In this document: piece by piece, positions 46,110-56,800 of the stretch
Numbering within the stretch: position 1 is the first letter of the stretch
Layout: each line of letters opens with the position of its first letter
DNA from: Spirosoma aerolatum
Lineage (GTDB): Bacteria > Bacteroidota > Bacteroidia > Cytophagales > Spirosomataceae
Direction: 5' to 3'
Length of the DNA stretch: 64,000 nucleotides
Assembly (NCBI RefSeq): GCF_002056795.1
Contig: NZ_CP020104.1
Location: forward strand, 2,119,001 to 2,183,000
Program-made: the position numbers and the translations under genes
Notes under the pieces: generated by a model
What the model was told of the DNA's origin: nothing
Databases searched by the model: none
What the model saw: only the letters and a program-made list of their open reading frames with translations

Positions 46110-47396
46110 TTATTTGACGACTAAAATATCCTGCCAGTGAGTGGTGTAGCGGGGTGATAAATACTTCGGCTTCATGGGCCATTCAGGATCGCGCATCTGG
46201 GAGGCTAGCCTGAGCGTATCCTTCCCGTAACGGTAGTTCAGTTTATCGACTACCTTAGCCAGCTTTAACGATTTTTCATTAGGTCCTTCCACAAACAATC
46301 CCTTCTGCCGGTAATCCGCAGGCACTAAGTCAGTCAGCATGATGCCTACCCTCAGATAGTGATAGCCAAAGGCGAAGATTTCTTTCAGGGCGGCAGATGC
46401 ATATTGTAACAATTCGGCGGTTGAACTAGTCGGATGGGGTAAACGTACCGTACGGGAGTTACTAAACTGTTTACTGGGTAGCCCGTTTCCTGGTGTTTTG
46501 CGGTTAGGATCAGTACGTAGGTAAACGATCAGACAGCCAGCTAATGAACCCTGTTTACGCAGCTTTTCGCAGATTCTCGACAGGTGAAACGTCAACGCAT
46601 CTTGAACCTGCTCAAAGCTGGGTGTCACCTGGCCAAAACCAGGCTCTGTGCATATCGACTTCCGGGCAGGCTGGTTTACTTCCAGTAGTTTACAGGGCTT
46701 GCCTCGCAGTTCATACACTAAACGAACGCCATTCACCGTCATCTGCTGGCGTATCCAGTCATCCGGTACATCCCGCAGTTGTGCCGCTGTACGAATGTCG
46801 AACTTCTTCAGTTTTCCGGCTGATTGACGACCGACTCCCCATATATCCTCAACAGGAAACGTCTCCAGAACATCATTGATCTTCTCGGGTGTATCCAGCA
46901 CACAGACTCCCTGATAGTCTGGATTCTGCTTGGCTAGCCTATTAGCTATTTTCGATAGTGTCTTTGTAGGACCAAATCCAATACTCACCGGCAGGCGGAG
47001 CCATTGCCTGATCTTGGCCCGAATCGTTTCGCCCAGTCCCTGATATGACGGGTAGTACTGGTTGTAACTATCATCGACGAGCAGGAACGCTTCATCAATC
47101 GAATAGACTTCTACGTCCTCGACAAACTTAGCCAGGCAGCTCATCAATCGGGCGGATATATCGCCATAGAGCGGGTAATTACTACTGAATACCGCGATGT
47201 TATGCTGGGCTACCAGCTCCTTCATTTCAAAGAAATATCCGGCCATTTTGACGCCTAGCGCTTTCGCTTCGGCATTCCGGGCAATCACATTGCCATCTCG
47301 GTTAGATAAAACGATAACCGGTCTACCCTCCAGAGCGGGGTTAAAGCTGCGTTCGACCGAACAGTAAAACGAGTTGGCATCAACGAGGGCGTACAT
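46110..47396 (-). CDS. umuC: Y-family DNA polymerase, UmuC type
   Basis: 428 residues. Catalytic motifs: MYALVDANSFYCSVERSF at the N-terminus (first metal Asp) and VYSIDEAFLLVDD (Asp and Glu). Then helix-hairpin-helix segment (VEDIWGVGRQSAGKL) and little-finger region; C-terminal DUF4113-like tail (LSPRYTTHWQDILVVK). Makes error-prone lesion-bypass synthesis in the SOS response, as a complex with cleaved UmuD. It overlaps the end of umuD by 17 bases, so translation is coupled. UmuDC sets of this kind are also common on mobile elements, which fits this accessory region. Confidence 0.96.
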   Translation of the reverse strand: MYALVDANSFYCSVERSFNPALEGRPVIVLSNRDGNVIARNAEAKALGVKMAGYFFEMKELVAQHNIAVFSSNYPLYGDISARLMSCLAKFVEDVEVYSIDEAFLLVDDSYNQYYPSYQGLGETIRAKIRQWLRLPVSIGFGPTKTLSKIANRLAKQNPDYQGVCVLDTPEKINDVLETFPVEDIWGVGRQSAGKLKKFDIRTAAQLRDVPDDWIRQQMTVNGVRLVYELRGKPCKLLEVNQPARKSICTEPGFGQVTPSFEQVQDALTFHLSRICEKLRKQGSLAGCLIVYLRTDPNRKTPGNGLPSKQFSNSRTVRLPHPTSSTAELLQYASAALKEIFAFGYHYLRVGIMLTDLVPADYRQKGLFVEGPNEKSLKLAKVVDKLNYRYGKDTLRLASQMRDPEWPMKPKYLSPRYTTHWQDILVVK

Positions 47397-47859
47397 ACTT
47401 GGGAGGCTCAGAAACGATAAAAGTCACTACACCCAGTATTTCGAAATGGTCCTGTTTGGGATGGACGTAGATCGGTAGGTATTTGGCATTACTGGGTTCA
47501 AGCATGATCATTTCCCCTTTCTCTACGTAGCGCTTGACACACCATTCCCCGTTGACGCTAGCCACGATGATTTTCCCCGTTCTTACCTCAATCATGGCAT
47601 CGACAATCAATATTGATCCGGGAAAGATATAGGCCCCCGTCATGCTTTCCCCGGACGCTTTAACAAAATGGGTCATGTCGGGGTGCTTCACGCATAAGTC
47701 CTGAAGGTTCAATCGGGCCTCGATGTAGCTTTCGGCTGGCGAGGTGAATCCGGCCTGAACGGGTGAACTGTAATAGGGGATCGCCTGCCTACGAGATGGG
47801 TCAACTCGGTAGATATTTTCAGCGGGAATAGGCTCAATAGAATCAGACGGCTTAGTCAT
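47380..47859 (-). CDS. umuD: UmuD-type LexA-family self-cleaving protein
   Basis: 159 residues, S24 peptidase. Cleavage site Ala36-Gly37 (VQAGFTSP), Ser72 (KASGESMTGAYI) and Lys109 (WCVKRYV). The distances from cleavage site to Ser (36) and Ser to Lys (37) equal those of E. coli UmuD. After damage, RecA filaments trigger autocleavage and the product activates UmuC. The N-terminal arm is about 12 residues longer than in E. coli. Upstream, the 110-base divergent gap is AT-rich; I cannot point to a certain LexA box. Confidence 0.95.
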   Translation of the reverse strand: MTKPSDSIEPIPAENIYRVDPSRRQAIPYYSSPVQAGFTSPAESYIEARLNLQDLCVKHPDMTHFVKASGESMTGAYIFPGSILIVDAMIEVRTGKIIVASVNGEWCVKRYVEKGEMIMLEPSNAKYLPIYVHPKQDHFEILGVVTFIVSEPPKYVRPR

Positions 47860-47972
47860 CGAATTACCCAGTTTGTCACAAAACCGCTATATTATATTTT
47901 TGTTATATATCATACAAGTAAATTATACAGAATGGCTTATTTTTAACTTGTAACTGGACTCGACAATCACTC

Positions 47973-48311
47973 ATGAACGCCTTTCTTCGACTGCTTTGCT
48001 ATGACGATCCCTCGCGTCAAAGCTGGACACAACTTCACCCAGATATGCCAATGGACTTCCAGCAGCTACCAAACCTCACCTACGGGCAGGATATGCGGGT
48101 GGGTAGTGATGATACTGATCCGTTATTTTGGCCGATCTATCTGGTGGCGAATATCCCCCTCATGCAGGAGATCGAAGACACTGATATACCCGGCAAAAAG
48201 GCAATCCTGTTGAACGTGTATCTAGTCAAGGAGGAGTGTTGGGATTACTTTGATGTGCCGGAAAGAGTGCGGCATATACTGGAATTGGAAGATCCTGGGC
48301 ACATTGACTAA
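47973..48311 (+). CDS. Unknown small protein divergent from umuDC
   Basis: 112 residues, acidic, soluble, with PLFWPIYLVANIPLMQEIED and KKAILLNVYLVKEECWDYF, which look like strands of a compact domain. No family recognised. Shares its promoter region with umuD, so it may be damage-induced (inference). The next small gene follows 49 bases later. Confidence 0.6.
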   Translation: MNAFLRLLCYDDPSRQSWTQLHPDMPMDFQQLPNLTYGQDMRVGSDDTDPLFWPIYLVANIPLMQEIEDTDIPGKKAILLNVYLVKEECWDYFDVPERVRHILELEDPGHID

Positions 48312-48360
48312 CAAGTGGCTAGGGAACAAATCCTTTTTTCTGTTTGATAGTTATGCCCTT

Positions 48361-48657
48361 ATGGACCATGAACCAACCTCGATCAATACCCCTCCACCTC
48401 TAGCTGAGGTAGTGCTGGCCGCTTCGAAAATCGAAGGAGCTGAACCTGAAGCTGACATCACCGGCTTGTTTGCCCATGTACGCCAATCCTTTTGGCAGTT
48501 CATCGAAGTGGCTGACGACCCCAATGCATATGTTCTAGCCTGGAATATGATTGATAAGTATGCCCAGGCTGACTTAATCGAATACCAGGTAACCGGTAAT
48601 ACCGACGCACTGGAACGGCTAAAGTACAAGGTGAATTATGCTGTAGAGTTGCTCTAA
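48361..48657 (+). CDS. Unknown small protein, second of pair next to umuDC
   Basis: The start is taken at the ATG at 48361 (MDHEPTSINTPPP); earlier codons of the frame overlap the previous gene. 98 residues, acidic, mostly helical (FAHVRQSFWQFIEVADDPNA, YVLAWNMIDKYAQADLIEYQ). No family recognised. Confidence 0.55.
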   Translation: MDHEPTSINTPPPLAEVVLAASKIEGAEPEADITGLFAHVRQSFWQFIEVADDPNAYVLAWNMIDKYAQADLIEYQVTGNTDALERLKYKVNYAVELL

Positions 48658-49203
48658 TAGGCAATGTAAAAGGTACTTTTTTAGCTTAACTTCTCGAAGA
48701 AGCTAAGAAACAGAACGCCGTAGAACTGGTTAAACAAATAGCAGTAAAAGAACGAATTAGTGGAAGGAATTGCCTTCCTCTTAGGGGGGCGATTTAAGAT
48801 CCTGCCCTTTTTTATTGGGATACAGCACCATAATAGCGTATAGTGGTCCATAAGTATAGCCTACTTACCTAACACGGCTGCTTCGGAGAAATTTCGTAGT
48901 GAACTGTAATTACCCTATCAGGCCACATTCTAAATGGGAACTGTGAGTAACCTTGAGTAAACCAGTAGGGCATCAACTTCTTTCCCCCTTCGTAGCTACC
49001 TACAAATAAGGTAACACCGACGAACTAGAGCAGCTAACGACCGCTGATTTGTTTTAATTATAGACAGGTTGGACCAATTATAAGGGTGCTATAGCTCAAA
49101 AATATGGGCAATGGTGAACCGGTTGCTCAATAAAACAGCTCTCTGCTTTCCTGCTTAATCGATTTTTGCGACAAAGTAGCCAGAACTGTCTCGAACCAGC
49201 ATC
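48658..49203. other. Intergenic region, 546 bases
   Basis: No gene seen. A small hairpin (TTAGCTT at 48681 with AAGCTAA at 48700) may end the 48361 gene; a weak GGGC/GCCC stem followed by six T lies near 48786-48815. The rest shows nothing I recognise. Confidence 0.45.
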
Positions 49204-49749
49204 ATGAAAAAGCTACGTCACCTTATACCGCTACTAGTTCTGTTCAGCCTGATGGCAAACGCTCAACAGACCGAAGTCAAAAACGTTACGGCCAAAGAGT
49301 ATCAGCGCGAATTTACTCGGTTGGTCTCGCAGGGCTATCGGCCTATTAAAGTGTGGGCCAAAACATTGGGTGTGTTCGATTATCAGCCTGGCGAACGGCC
49401 TCAATTGGGTTACTGGGGTATTTTTGAGAAACGACCCAACACGACGCCCTGGGTGGCGCGGCATGGCCTGAGTCAAGAAGCCTACCAGCGCGAGTTTAAC
49501 ACCTGGACCCGGCAGGGCTATATGCCTACTGACATCAACGTAGCCTTCATGGACGGTCAAACGAGTTACTGCGTTATTTACGACAAAATTCCCAATCCGC
49601 CAGCCTGGGTGGCACGGCACGGGTTGAACTTTACCGACTTTTCCAAAACAAATGACGATCTGATTCGGCAGGGCTATACACGAACCATTACAAGCCAGTG
49701 CCAAACTCAGAACGGACGAGCACTGGCCGGGCTATGGGTAAAACGGTAG
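49204..49749 (+). CDS. Secreted protein with three BTRD1-type tandem repeats
   Basis: 181 residues with a signal peptide (ends LMANAQ). Three copies of a unit of about 50 residues: YQREFTRLVSQGYRPIKVWA, YQREFNTWTRQGYMPTDINV and FSKTNDDLIRQGYTRTITSQ, with the linking WVARHGL motif twice. This is the bacterial tandem repeat seen in polyglycine-hydrolase-type and beta-lactamase-associated proteins (PF17660-like). No catalytic domain here, so only a binding role can be guessed. Single gene. Confidence 0.8.
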   Translation: MKKLRHLIPLLVLFSLMANAQQTEVKNVTAKEYQREFTRLVSQGYRPIKVWAKTLGVFDYQPGERPQLGYWGIFEKRPNTTPWVARHGLSQEAYQREFNTWTRQGYMPTDINVAFMDGQTSYCVIYDKIPNPPAWVARHGLNFTDFSKTNDDLIRQGYTRTITSQCQTQNGRALAGLWVKR

Positions 49750-49924
49750 GATAGAGTATACTTCTAAAACGACAATGCAAAAACGCCCGGTTCACGCTGA
49801 AACCAATAATCCTGCAAAGTACATACGACCTTACGGGTTACTCCGGTGATGGAAGCGGGGCTAGCGAAACGACCAATGGAAATCCGCGAGATTGTTGAAC
49901 GAACCCGATTAGTTGTAAAGCACT

Positions 49925-50152
49925 ATGAATCCGCTAACCGTTTTTGGGGTAATGGTCGTCATTATTTCGCTGGTCTGCTTCTTCTATCTGCTTCAATCCC
50001 GGTCAAAGTGGGGGGTGCTTGGGTTTGGCTTGTCCGGTATCTTGGTTGCTATCTACGAGTTTTTGGATGGTAATTGGTGGTTTGGCGTTTTCGGGGCGGT
50101 ATGGTCACTTATTGGTCTGGGTCGCTGGTGGCTTGGACGAAATTCAAACTGA
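49925..50152 (+). CDS. Small two-to-three helix membrane protein
   Basis: 75 residues, hydrophobic throughout: LTVFGVMVVIISLVCFFYLL, then GVLGFGLSGILVAIYEFL and WWFGVFGAVWSLIGLGRWWL. The hydrophobic pattern is regular enough to support a real gene over the overlapping frame starting at 49846. Unknown function. Confidence 0.55.
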   Translation: MNPLTVFGVMVVIISLVCFFYLLQSRSKWGVLGFGLSGILVAIYEFLDGNWWFGVFGAVWSLIGLGRWWLGRNSN

Positions 50153-50239
50153 GACACTACCCAAAAAGGGTATCCTTTGGCGGTGATTACCTTACTTTTT
50201 TAACTCAGCACAGCACTTAAAAGGGTTTTTAAGCATAAA

Positions 50240-50262
50240 AGCCCAGCTTGATAGGCTGGGCT
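50240..50262 (-). terminator. Intrinsic terminator (minus strand)
   Basis: Eight-bp stem AGCCCAGC/GCTGGGCT (50240-50247 with 50255-50262), followed on the minus strand by TTTTATG. It ends the gene whose stop is at 50412. A second perfect hairpin (50372-50383 with 50389-50400, 5-base loop) lies just after that stop. Confidence 0.75.
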
Positions 50263-50411
50263 CTAGTCCTATGGGGTAGTACCGGAGAAAGTATCTAGTA
50301 GACGACAGGCTTAACCAAAAGTCACAGGCGAAAAAAAATGTTTTTAGACCTGCACGATCTACACTTCCTATACGGAGTTTTCATACCTTGAAAACTCCGT
50401 TGGTTACCGAT

Positions 50412-53400
50412 CTATAAGCCATTGATGATTCGGGCATAGATATTATTAAGCCGATTCACATCATAGATGCCTCCTCCATCATTGGCTACATTGATGGTGA
50501 TATTGGAGGTACTCCCCCCATTGGCGGTGGTCCGAGTGATGGTCAAGCCCAGCTTCAGTGTCGTATTGGCCCCGATTGACTCACCCCCATTGATCGCCAG
50601 ACTCAACTGCTGACCGGCTATCGTGTTACTCACATGCCACTTGTTGTTCTGTATAGTCACTGGATTATTACTTCCGCCCGATACATTGAGGCTGGTTAAG
50701 GTATTGTCGAAACTAACGCTGTAGCCAGTAGGGACGCTAATGGTAATGACAATAGCCCCACTGGAAACCGCTCCGTTGACTTCCTGCAACTGTACCAGCA
50801 GGCCTTTACTCTCCCCAATCGAGAAGTTACCATTGGGCAGACTAAGGATGGCGGATAGGTCAGGCCCAGCGACAGCCGTCACACTGACAAACTGGGTCTG
50901 GCTACAAACGCCGGTGGTTCCTACTACGGTAAACGTCTGCACCCCAGCAGTGGTTAGACTGGCCGAAACAGCCGAAGCGTTGGCCAGTGTGGTCAGTGGT
51001 GCCGTGCTTGGCGCAATCCAGAGATAAGAAGTAGCGCCCGACGCGGTCAGGCTGGCAATGGCACCCACGTTCATCAGGGATAGCGTAGAAACCGCAGAAA
51101 CCGATAGGGCGGTGTTACTGGAAATGGACGTAGTGGCGACGGCGGAACAACTATTGTTGTCGGTTAAGGTCACCGAATATTGACCGCTTGTACTCACCTG
51201 GATACTTGGGCTCGTTTCCTGCGTGCTCCAGCGTACCAGCCCCTCTCCTTGCGCCGAGAGTGAGAGCGGTTGATTGGTGCAAGTCAGTATAGTAGTCGAG
51301 GAACTGATGCTTACTGTTGGCAGTGAGTTAATGGTAACGGAGACGGCACTGCGATCACTCTCGCAGCCATTATTGGTTTGACTAACGTAATAGGTGGTTG
51401 AGCCCACGGCTGAAGTCGATAACACCGGTGTACTCCCGTACAGCATGCCAGCGATTGGTGCACTGTACCACTTTAGATTACTACCGGATGTAACAGCCGT
51501 TGTTAGTGAAACAGCAGGGGTATTCAGACAAAGCGAAATTGGCGTAATAGTGGGAGCCGCTGGCTTTGCATAGATTATCACCTGGATCGATGCCCGCTCA
51601 CTTTCGCAGCCAAGGGGATCTTTCTGGCTCACATAATAGAAGGAAGCGCCAGCATTGGTCGTTGAGGGAGACGAAGCGATCGTCGAAGCCGTTCCGCCTG
51701 TAACATTGGCCCCGTACCAGACCAAGCCATTATTAATAGAGGCTGTGGCACTCAGTGGCAGCGATTCAGCGGATTGACAATAGCTGGCGGAAGCGGTAAC
51801 CGTAGGCCTTGGGGGAAGCGCATTAATCTGCACATTGATGGTCGATCTGGGGCCTTCACATCCATTCAGGGTCTGACTGACATAATACGTATTACTATTT
51901 GTCGTGGAGGGTATTAACGAAGCAAAGCGTGTTCCCCCGGTAGGCTGAACATAAAAGTTCAGAGTGGCGTTCGTACTGGCGATAGCCGTCAGCGAAGCGG
52001 CCGTTGTATTCTGGCAGTAGGTCAGTGAACTAGGGTTGACCATCGGTGCAGCCGGATACCCATTGACAATGAACGTAAGTACTGCCCGATCGCTCTCACA
52101 ACCATTGCCGTCAACCTGGCTTACATAATACGGAGTCTGGCCTATCGTATTGGTCGCGGGCGATGGTGCCACCGTTGAACCTGTCCCACCCGTGTTACCC
52201 GTGTACCATTTCAGGTTAGAACCTGACGTAATGCCCGTCGCTAAGGAAACGGGTGTTGTATTCTGACAAACGCTAACCGGTGTTGTTGTCGGAGCCACAG
52301 GGCGGCTGTTGATGGTCAGTTGAATCGTTGTCCTGGGGCCTTCGCAGCCACTGATCGTCTGAGTCACTGAGTAAAAGGTAGTGCCGGGAATGGTTGTGGG
52401 CGGAGTAGGCACCGTAGTGCCCAATGAATTATTGGATGGGCCATACCAGTTTAGGCTACTACCCGAAACGCCCGTAGCCGACAGGGGACTAGCCACCGCA
52501 TCCTGACAATAGACCATCGGGGTGGTTGCTGAGGGGGCCGCAGGTGCCGCTTTGATGGTCACTGTAATTTCGGCCCGATCGCTCTCACACCCACTCCCAT
52601 CAGTCTGATTACTGTAATTCGTCTGGCTCACGTAGTAGGTTGCTGACCCCACATCCGAAGTGGAGGGCGTGGGTGCTACCGCCGAACCAGTTCCCCCCAG
52701 GGCTGAGGTGTACCATTTCAGGTTACTGCCCGACGTGACGGCTTCCGCCAGGGAGAGAGCACTCGTATTCTGGCAATAGAACAATGAAGTAACCACTGTA
52801 GGCTTGGCGGGTGGGGGGGTGATCGTAACCTGCAACGCAGCCCGTGGACCTTCACAGCCATTGCCATTCGTTTGACTAACGTAATAGTTAGTGGTGCCCG
52901 TGGTCCAGGTAGGCGGTGTAGGGGCGGTTGTAGTTCCTCCACCACCCGAAGCAGCCGGATACCAGGTCAGGTTCTGGCCAGTAGCCGTTAGGGGTTGGAT
53001 ACCCGTAGTCCCCACACAGTAAGCCACATTCGATACCCCCGGAGCAGCTGGCCGGTCATTAATGACTAAACTAAGATTGTTTGTGCTATTGATTACGCTG
53101 GCGTTAGCCAATTGGCGAATCAGCCTGACGGTGTACGTACCTGCCGTGCGATTAGAGGGAATAAGCCCTTGTATGCTCCCATTGCCGCCACCAACTGATG
53201 CGGCACCTATAATTACATCAGGTCCACTGAGGACTAAGTACAGAGTACCCACATCGCTAGCTGTATACGAATAAGAGACGGTGATGGACGAGTTGGCGCA
53301 GACGGTGGTAGGTGTAACAGAAGTAACGTTAAGTTGCTGCGCCTGGCTAGTACCACAGAGTAGCAATAGCATGATACAAAAGAGGAAGCACCGGATAGTT

Positions 53401-53435
53401 GCAATAAGGGGTGTTGGATGTAAAACGTAGGGCAT
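50412..53435 (-). CDS. Large secreted Ig-like repeat surface protein
   Basis: 1007 residues; signal peptide ends CGTSQAQ. Then an N-terminal beta domain, seven repeats of about 80 residues (each with xAAP, YCQN-type Cys, LxWY, YYVSQ and GCESxRA; the paired Cys probably form a disulfide), an eighth diverged unit, and a C-terminal CARDB-like domain (GPDLSAILSLPNGNFSIGES). Repeat units are alike at DNA level too. I see no clear T9SS sorting domain at the C-terminus. A long adhesin-like rod on the cell surface is the likely role (inference). Single gene with a terminator at 50240. Confidence 0.88.
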   Translation of the reverse strand: MPYVLHPTPLIATIRCFLFCIMLLLLCGTSQAQQLNVTSVTPTTVCANSSITVSYSYTASDVGTLYLVLSGPDVIIGAASVGGGNGSIQGLIPSNRTAGTYTVRLIRQLANASVINSTNNLSLVINDRPAAPGVSNVAYCVGTTGIQPLTATGQNLTWYPAASGGGGTTTAPTPPTWTTGTTNYYVSQTNGNGCEGPRAALQVTITPPPAKPTVVTSLFYCQNTSALSLAEAVTSGSNLKWYTSALGGTGSAVAPTPSTSDVGSATYYVSQTNYSNQTDGSGCESDRAEITVTIKAAPAAPSATTPMVYCQDAVASPLSATGVSGSSLNWYGPSNNSLGTTVPTPPTTIPGTTFYSVTQTISGCEGPRTTIQLTINSRPVAPTTTPVSVCQNTTPVSLATGITSGSNLKWYTGNTGGTGSTVAPSPATNTIGQTPYYVSQVDGNGCESDRAVLTFIVNGYPAAPMVNPSSLTYCQNTTAASLTAIASTNATLNFYVQPTGGTRFASLIPSTTNSNTYYVSQTLNGCEGPRSTINVQINALPPRPTVTASASYCQSAESLPLSATASINNGLVWYGANVTGGTASTIASSPSTTNAGASFYYVSQKDPLGCESERASIQVIIYAKPAAPTITPISLCLNTPAVSLTTAVTSGSNLKWYSAPIAGMLYGSTPVLSTSAVGSTTYYVSQTNNGCESDRSAVSVTINSLPTVSISSSTTILTCTNQPLSLSAQGEGLVRWSTQETSPSIQVSTSGQYSVTLTDNNSCSAVATTSISSNTALSVSAVSTLSLMNVGAIASLTASGATSYLWIAPSTAPLTTLANASAVSASLTTAGVQTFTVVGTTGVCSQTQFVSVTAVAGPDLSAILSLPNGNFSIGESKGLLVQLQEVNGAVSSGAIVITISVPTGYSVSFDNTLTSLNVSGGSNNPVTIQNNKWHVSNTIAGQQLSLAINGGESIGANTTLKLGLTITRTTANGGSTSNITINVANDGGGIYDVNRLNNIYARIINGL

Positions 53436-53827
53436 ATTATTCGGGAAAAAGGGTAAAAATGTGGAACAAGCTAAAAATAAATTATAATCATTTTTACATA
53501 TTATCTACTTAATTTAATTCAGTTTATTATTTGGCTTGAGAAACTAATTAAGGGGATGAGGACTGCTAGTCTTTTTAGGACAAAGATCTGCCGCCCGATT
53601 AAGGCAGAGTTAGCTCGTTTGGGACAAAAGCTACAAGGTTTGGGACAAATCCATCAAATCCTGCCACTAGTTAGAACTAGTGCTTTTCTGAAAACAACGC
53701 ACTATATAATGTATAGCCTAGCGAACCTGCCTCCTGATGCATTACCTAACAAAAACGCCAGCCCAACAGAGCCAGCGTTTTTGTTAGGTTTTCCAAACGA
53801 TTCGGCGAACTGCACCTATAGATACTT
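53436..53827. other. Intergenic region with terminator hairpin
   Basis: A + frame at 53556-53831 has no family match and overlaps the hairpin, so I do not call it a gene. The AT-rich left part is the promoter side of the 53435 gene. Confidence 0.5.
53745..53788. terminator. Strong terminator-like hairpin
   Basis: Perfect 14-bp stem CCTAACAAAAACGC/GCGTTTTTGTTAGG (53745-53758 with 53775-53788), 16-base loop. It lies 40 bases after the stop of the gene at 53828 on the minus strand. Confidence 0.75.
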
Positions 53828-56800
53828 TTAATTCACTTTTACGAGTTTGACTGATCGACTCTCCGTTGCGTTGCTCACCCGAAGTATGTACAATCCGGCA
53901 GTACCCTTTTGAAAGTTCAACGTATAACGTTCTACCGGAGTAGCTGCTTCCTGATGCTGTTCATCAATTAGCCGCCCCTGCCAATCGGTCATCGTCAGGT
54001 ATACGCGCTGACCCTGTACTCCAATCACTTCTATTTCTGCCTGATCTGTATGCGTAGGATTAGTCAGGACCCTAATCTGAAATCCATTTGTCTCCTTTTC
54101 AGCAGCTAACCTGGCTCCTGATGAGGGTTCAGTACCGTATACCAATTGTCCTTTGTAGTAGAGTGTTATAAGTGGATTGTCAGCCGCACGACCATTAGGC
54201 CGGTATGAATAGTCATTGGCCTCATTAAAAGAGGACCAATCCGATTTAGCCACTCTAAACTGGACGCTTCCAGTACTGGCTTGTTGATTCAGGGCTCCGA
54301 GGCTGCTCTTGAAACCAAACTCCAGGTATGTATCGGATCCACTTCGAACCGGAGACACGTTTATAAATTCCCCAGTTACATTAGCCGCACCTAGTTCTGC
54401 ATAATCAATCCAGTAATTTAGCTTAGCAGTCCCGTCTTTAGTAAACCAGTAACGCATCGTCAAATCACCGTATGAAACAGATGTATTGCCCACATTGTTG
54501 ATTTTTAGATACGTACTAATTTGATTGCCAGTGGCCGTGCTGTTTTTGTTTTCAGACTGTACCACAAGTCTTGTAATTGGTGTCGCCGGAACGGGTTCAG
54601 TACCCCACACCAATTGAGGCACTCCCCCCGCTATACTGCGATAGACGGTGATATGCACATTGTCGAAATAAGCGCTCGTGGCTTGAAATGAGTAGTCGTC
54701 TAGTTCATTAAATAGCGCCCAGTTTTGATTGGCTAGACGAGACTGGATAGGCCCTGAATTGGCTCCTGAAGGCAAACTTCCTGTGGACGGATCAAAACTA
54801 TATTCGATATAGCCATCAGCTCCCTGGTATGGTTTGTCCAACCGAACGTATTTCATTTTAACCCGGTTAGAGCCGATCTGTGCGTAATCGATCCAGGTGT
54901 TAATACCTGCATAATTTTCAGCCGTGAACCAGTAGCGAACTGTCAGGTCGGTATACGAAATAGCTCCGGTACCTGTATTGACCAAACGAAGGGTTGGGTT
55001 AATCGAGTTATTGTTGGGTTGGCCATTGTCACCATCCAGCGACTGTACCTTGACCGCTATACTACTGGCCAGGTAAGTAAAGCTGCGGGGACTGGCAGTC
55101 TGTGCCCCTACGCTAACTACTACCGCTTGTGGACCTACCTGTCCGGGCGGACTGATGACTACGAGTTGGGTATGGGATTGACTCACCACAGTAGCGGAGC
55201 TAGCCCCAAAACTGACTTGAGCCGATTGGCCAAAGTTAGCTCCCGTTAAGGTGACCGATGTCCCTCCCGTAGAAAGCCCACTGGCCGGGCTAAGTTGGGT
55301 CACCATTGGGGCATCGTATGAAAACGATAGCGGATTACTTACCAGTCCATCAGCCCGGGTAAGCACCAGGGATTGGCCGGTACCCTGACCGGCTATCAGT
55401 ATGCATTGTACTTGAGTGTCTAACCAACTAGTGATCGAAAGCGCTGTTCCATTTAACGAAACCTGTCCGGGAAGGCTACCGAACTGACTACCCACAAGGG
55501 TTAAAGAAGTGCCGCCCGATGTAGGGCCATGATTGGGGGTAAGGGTGGTCAGAACAGGCGGAGAAGGAGCGGTAAAACTAAAGTTAAGTGGGTTCGAGGT
55601 TTGCCCAACGACCGTCACCCGCACCGGTTGAAGACCAAGCTGGCCGGGCGGACTGATGGCCACGAGCTGGGTGTGCGACTGACTCACGATCGTAGCCGAG
55701 CTGACGCCAAAACTAACCTGGGCCGATGTACCAAAACTGGTACCATTCAATGTGACCGAGGTACCTCCGGTTACAATCCCAGTAGTCGAGCTTAGGCTGG
55801 TAAGCGTAGGGGCATTGTAATTGAAGGCTAACGAATTGCTTTGTTGTCCATCCGAACGAAGGATGCGCACCGGCTGGTCCGTACCCTGCCCTACTGGCAG
55901 GAAGCACTCAATAGATGTGTGTGTCCAGCTATTAGCTTTTAGTGAGGCTTCCTGCCCGCCTATTGTTATCGTACCACCGTTTCCAAAATTATTACCTAGC
56001 AAGGTTAAAGAAGTAGTACCACTGGTCGGCCCATAGTTTGGGCTCATACTGGACAGGATTGGGACATCGTACGTAAAGGAGAGGCTGTTGCTACTGGCTT
56101 GCCCATCCTGGCGAATAATCGAAACGGATTGACTACCTTGACCCGCTGGTAGAATAGCCTGGATTAACGTGTCGCTCCAACTGGTAATAGGTATGGCGAT
56201 TGCGCCCATTTTCAGACTCCCTGCCTGACTGCCAAATCTTACACCCGAAACAGTCAGAATACCCCCTCCCGCTGTTGGACCATGATTTGGTTTCAGATCG
56301 GTTAGCATCGGGGAAGGAGGAGCCGTGTAGGTGAAGTTTAGTAAGTTCGATGTTTGCCCACCCACTGTTACAACAACTAATTGAGCGCCTGACTGGCCAG
56401 GTGGATTGATAACGACTAACTGCGTGTGAGATCGACTAATCACCGTTGCCGAACTATTCCCAAAGCTAACCTGCGCATCTTGGCCAAAACTGGTTCCCGT
56501 CAAGGTGACAGAGGTCCCCCCAGTGGCTAGCCCACTGGCAGGGCTCAGGCGGTTAAGCATAGGCGCATCGTAACTGAACGTTACGGATTTGCTCGATGTC
56601 TGCCCGCCGACTAGTATCGAGACTGACAGATTGGTTCCCTGGCCAGTTGGTAAACTGACAACGACAGACGAATGGGAATACTGACCGCTTACTACAGGAG
56701 CCTCCACTCCATCAATGGTCACTATGCCACTCATGCCGAAATTAGATCCTGTCAGTGTAAGTGAAGTTCCGCCACTAGTCGGCCCATGCGCCGGACTGAT

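Noticed and set aside
48781..48820. GGGC/GCCC stem followed by six T as an intrinsic terminator
   Set aside because: Only four base pairs with a 13-base loop, and no gene clearly ends nearby; noted only as weak.
49846..50073. 75-codon frame overlapping the small membrane-protein gene
   Set aside because: The frame at 49925 gives regular membrane helices; this one does not.
53556..53831. 91-codon frame between the two giant surface-protein genes
   Set aside because: It overlaps the terminator hairpin and the end of the minus-strand gene, and the peptide has no recognisable pattern.
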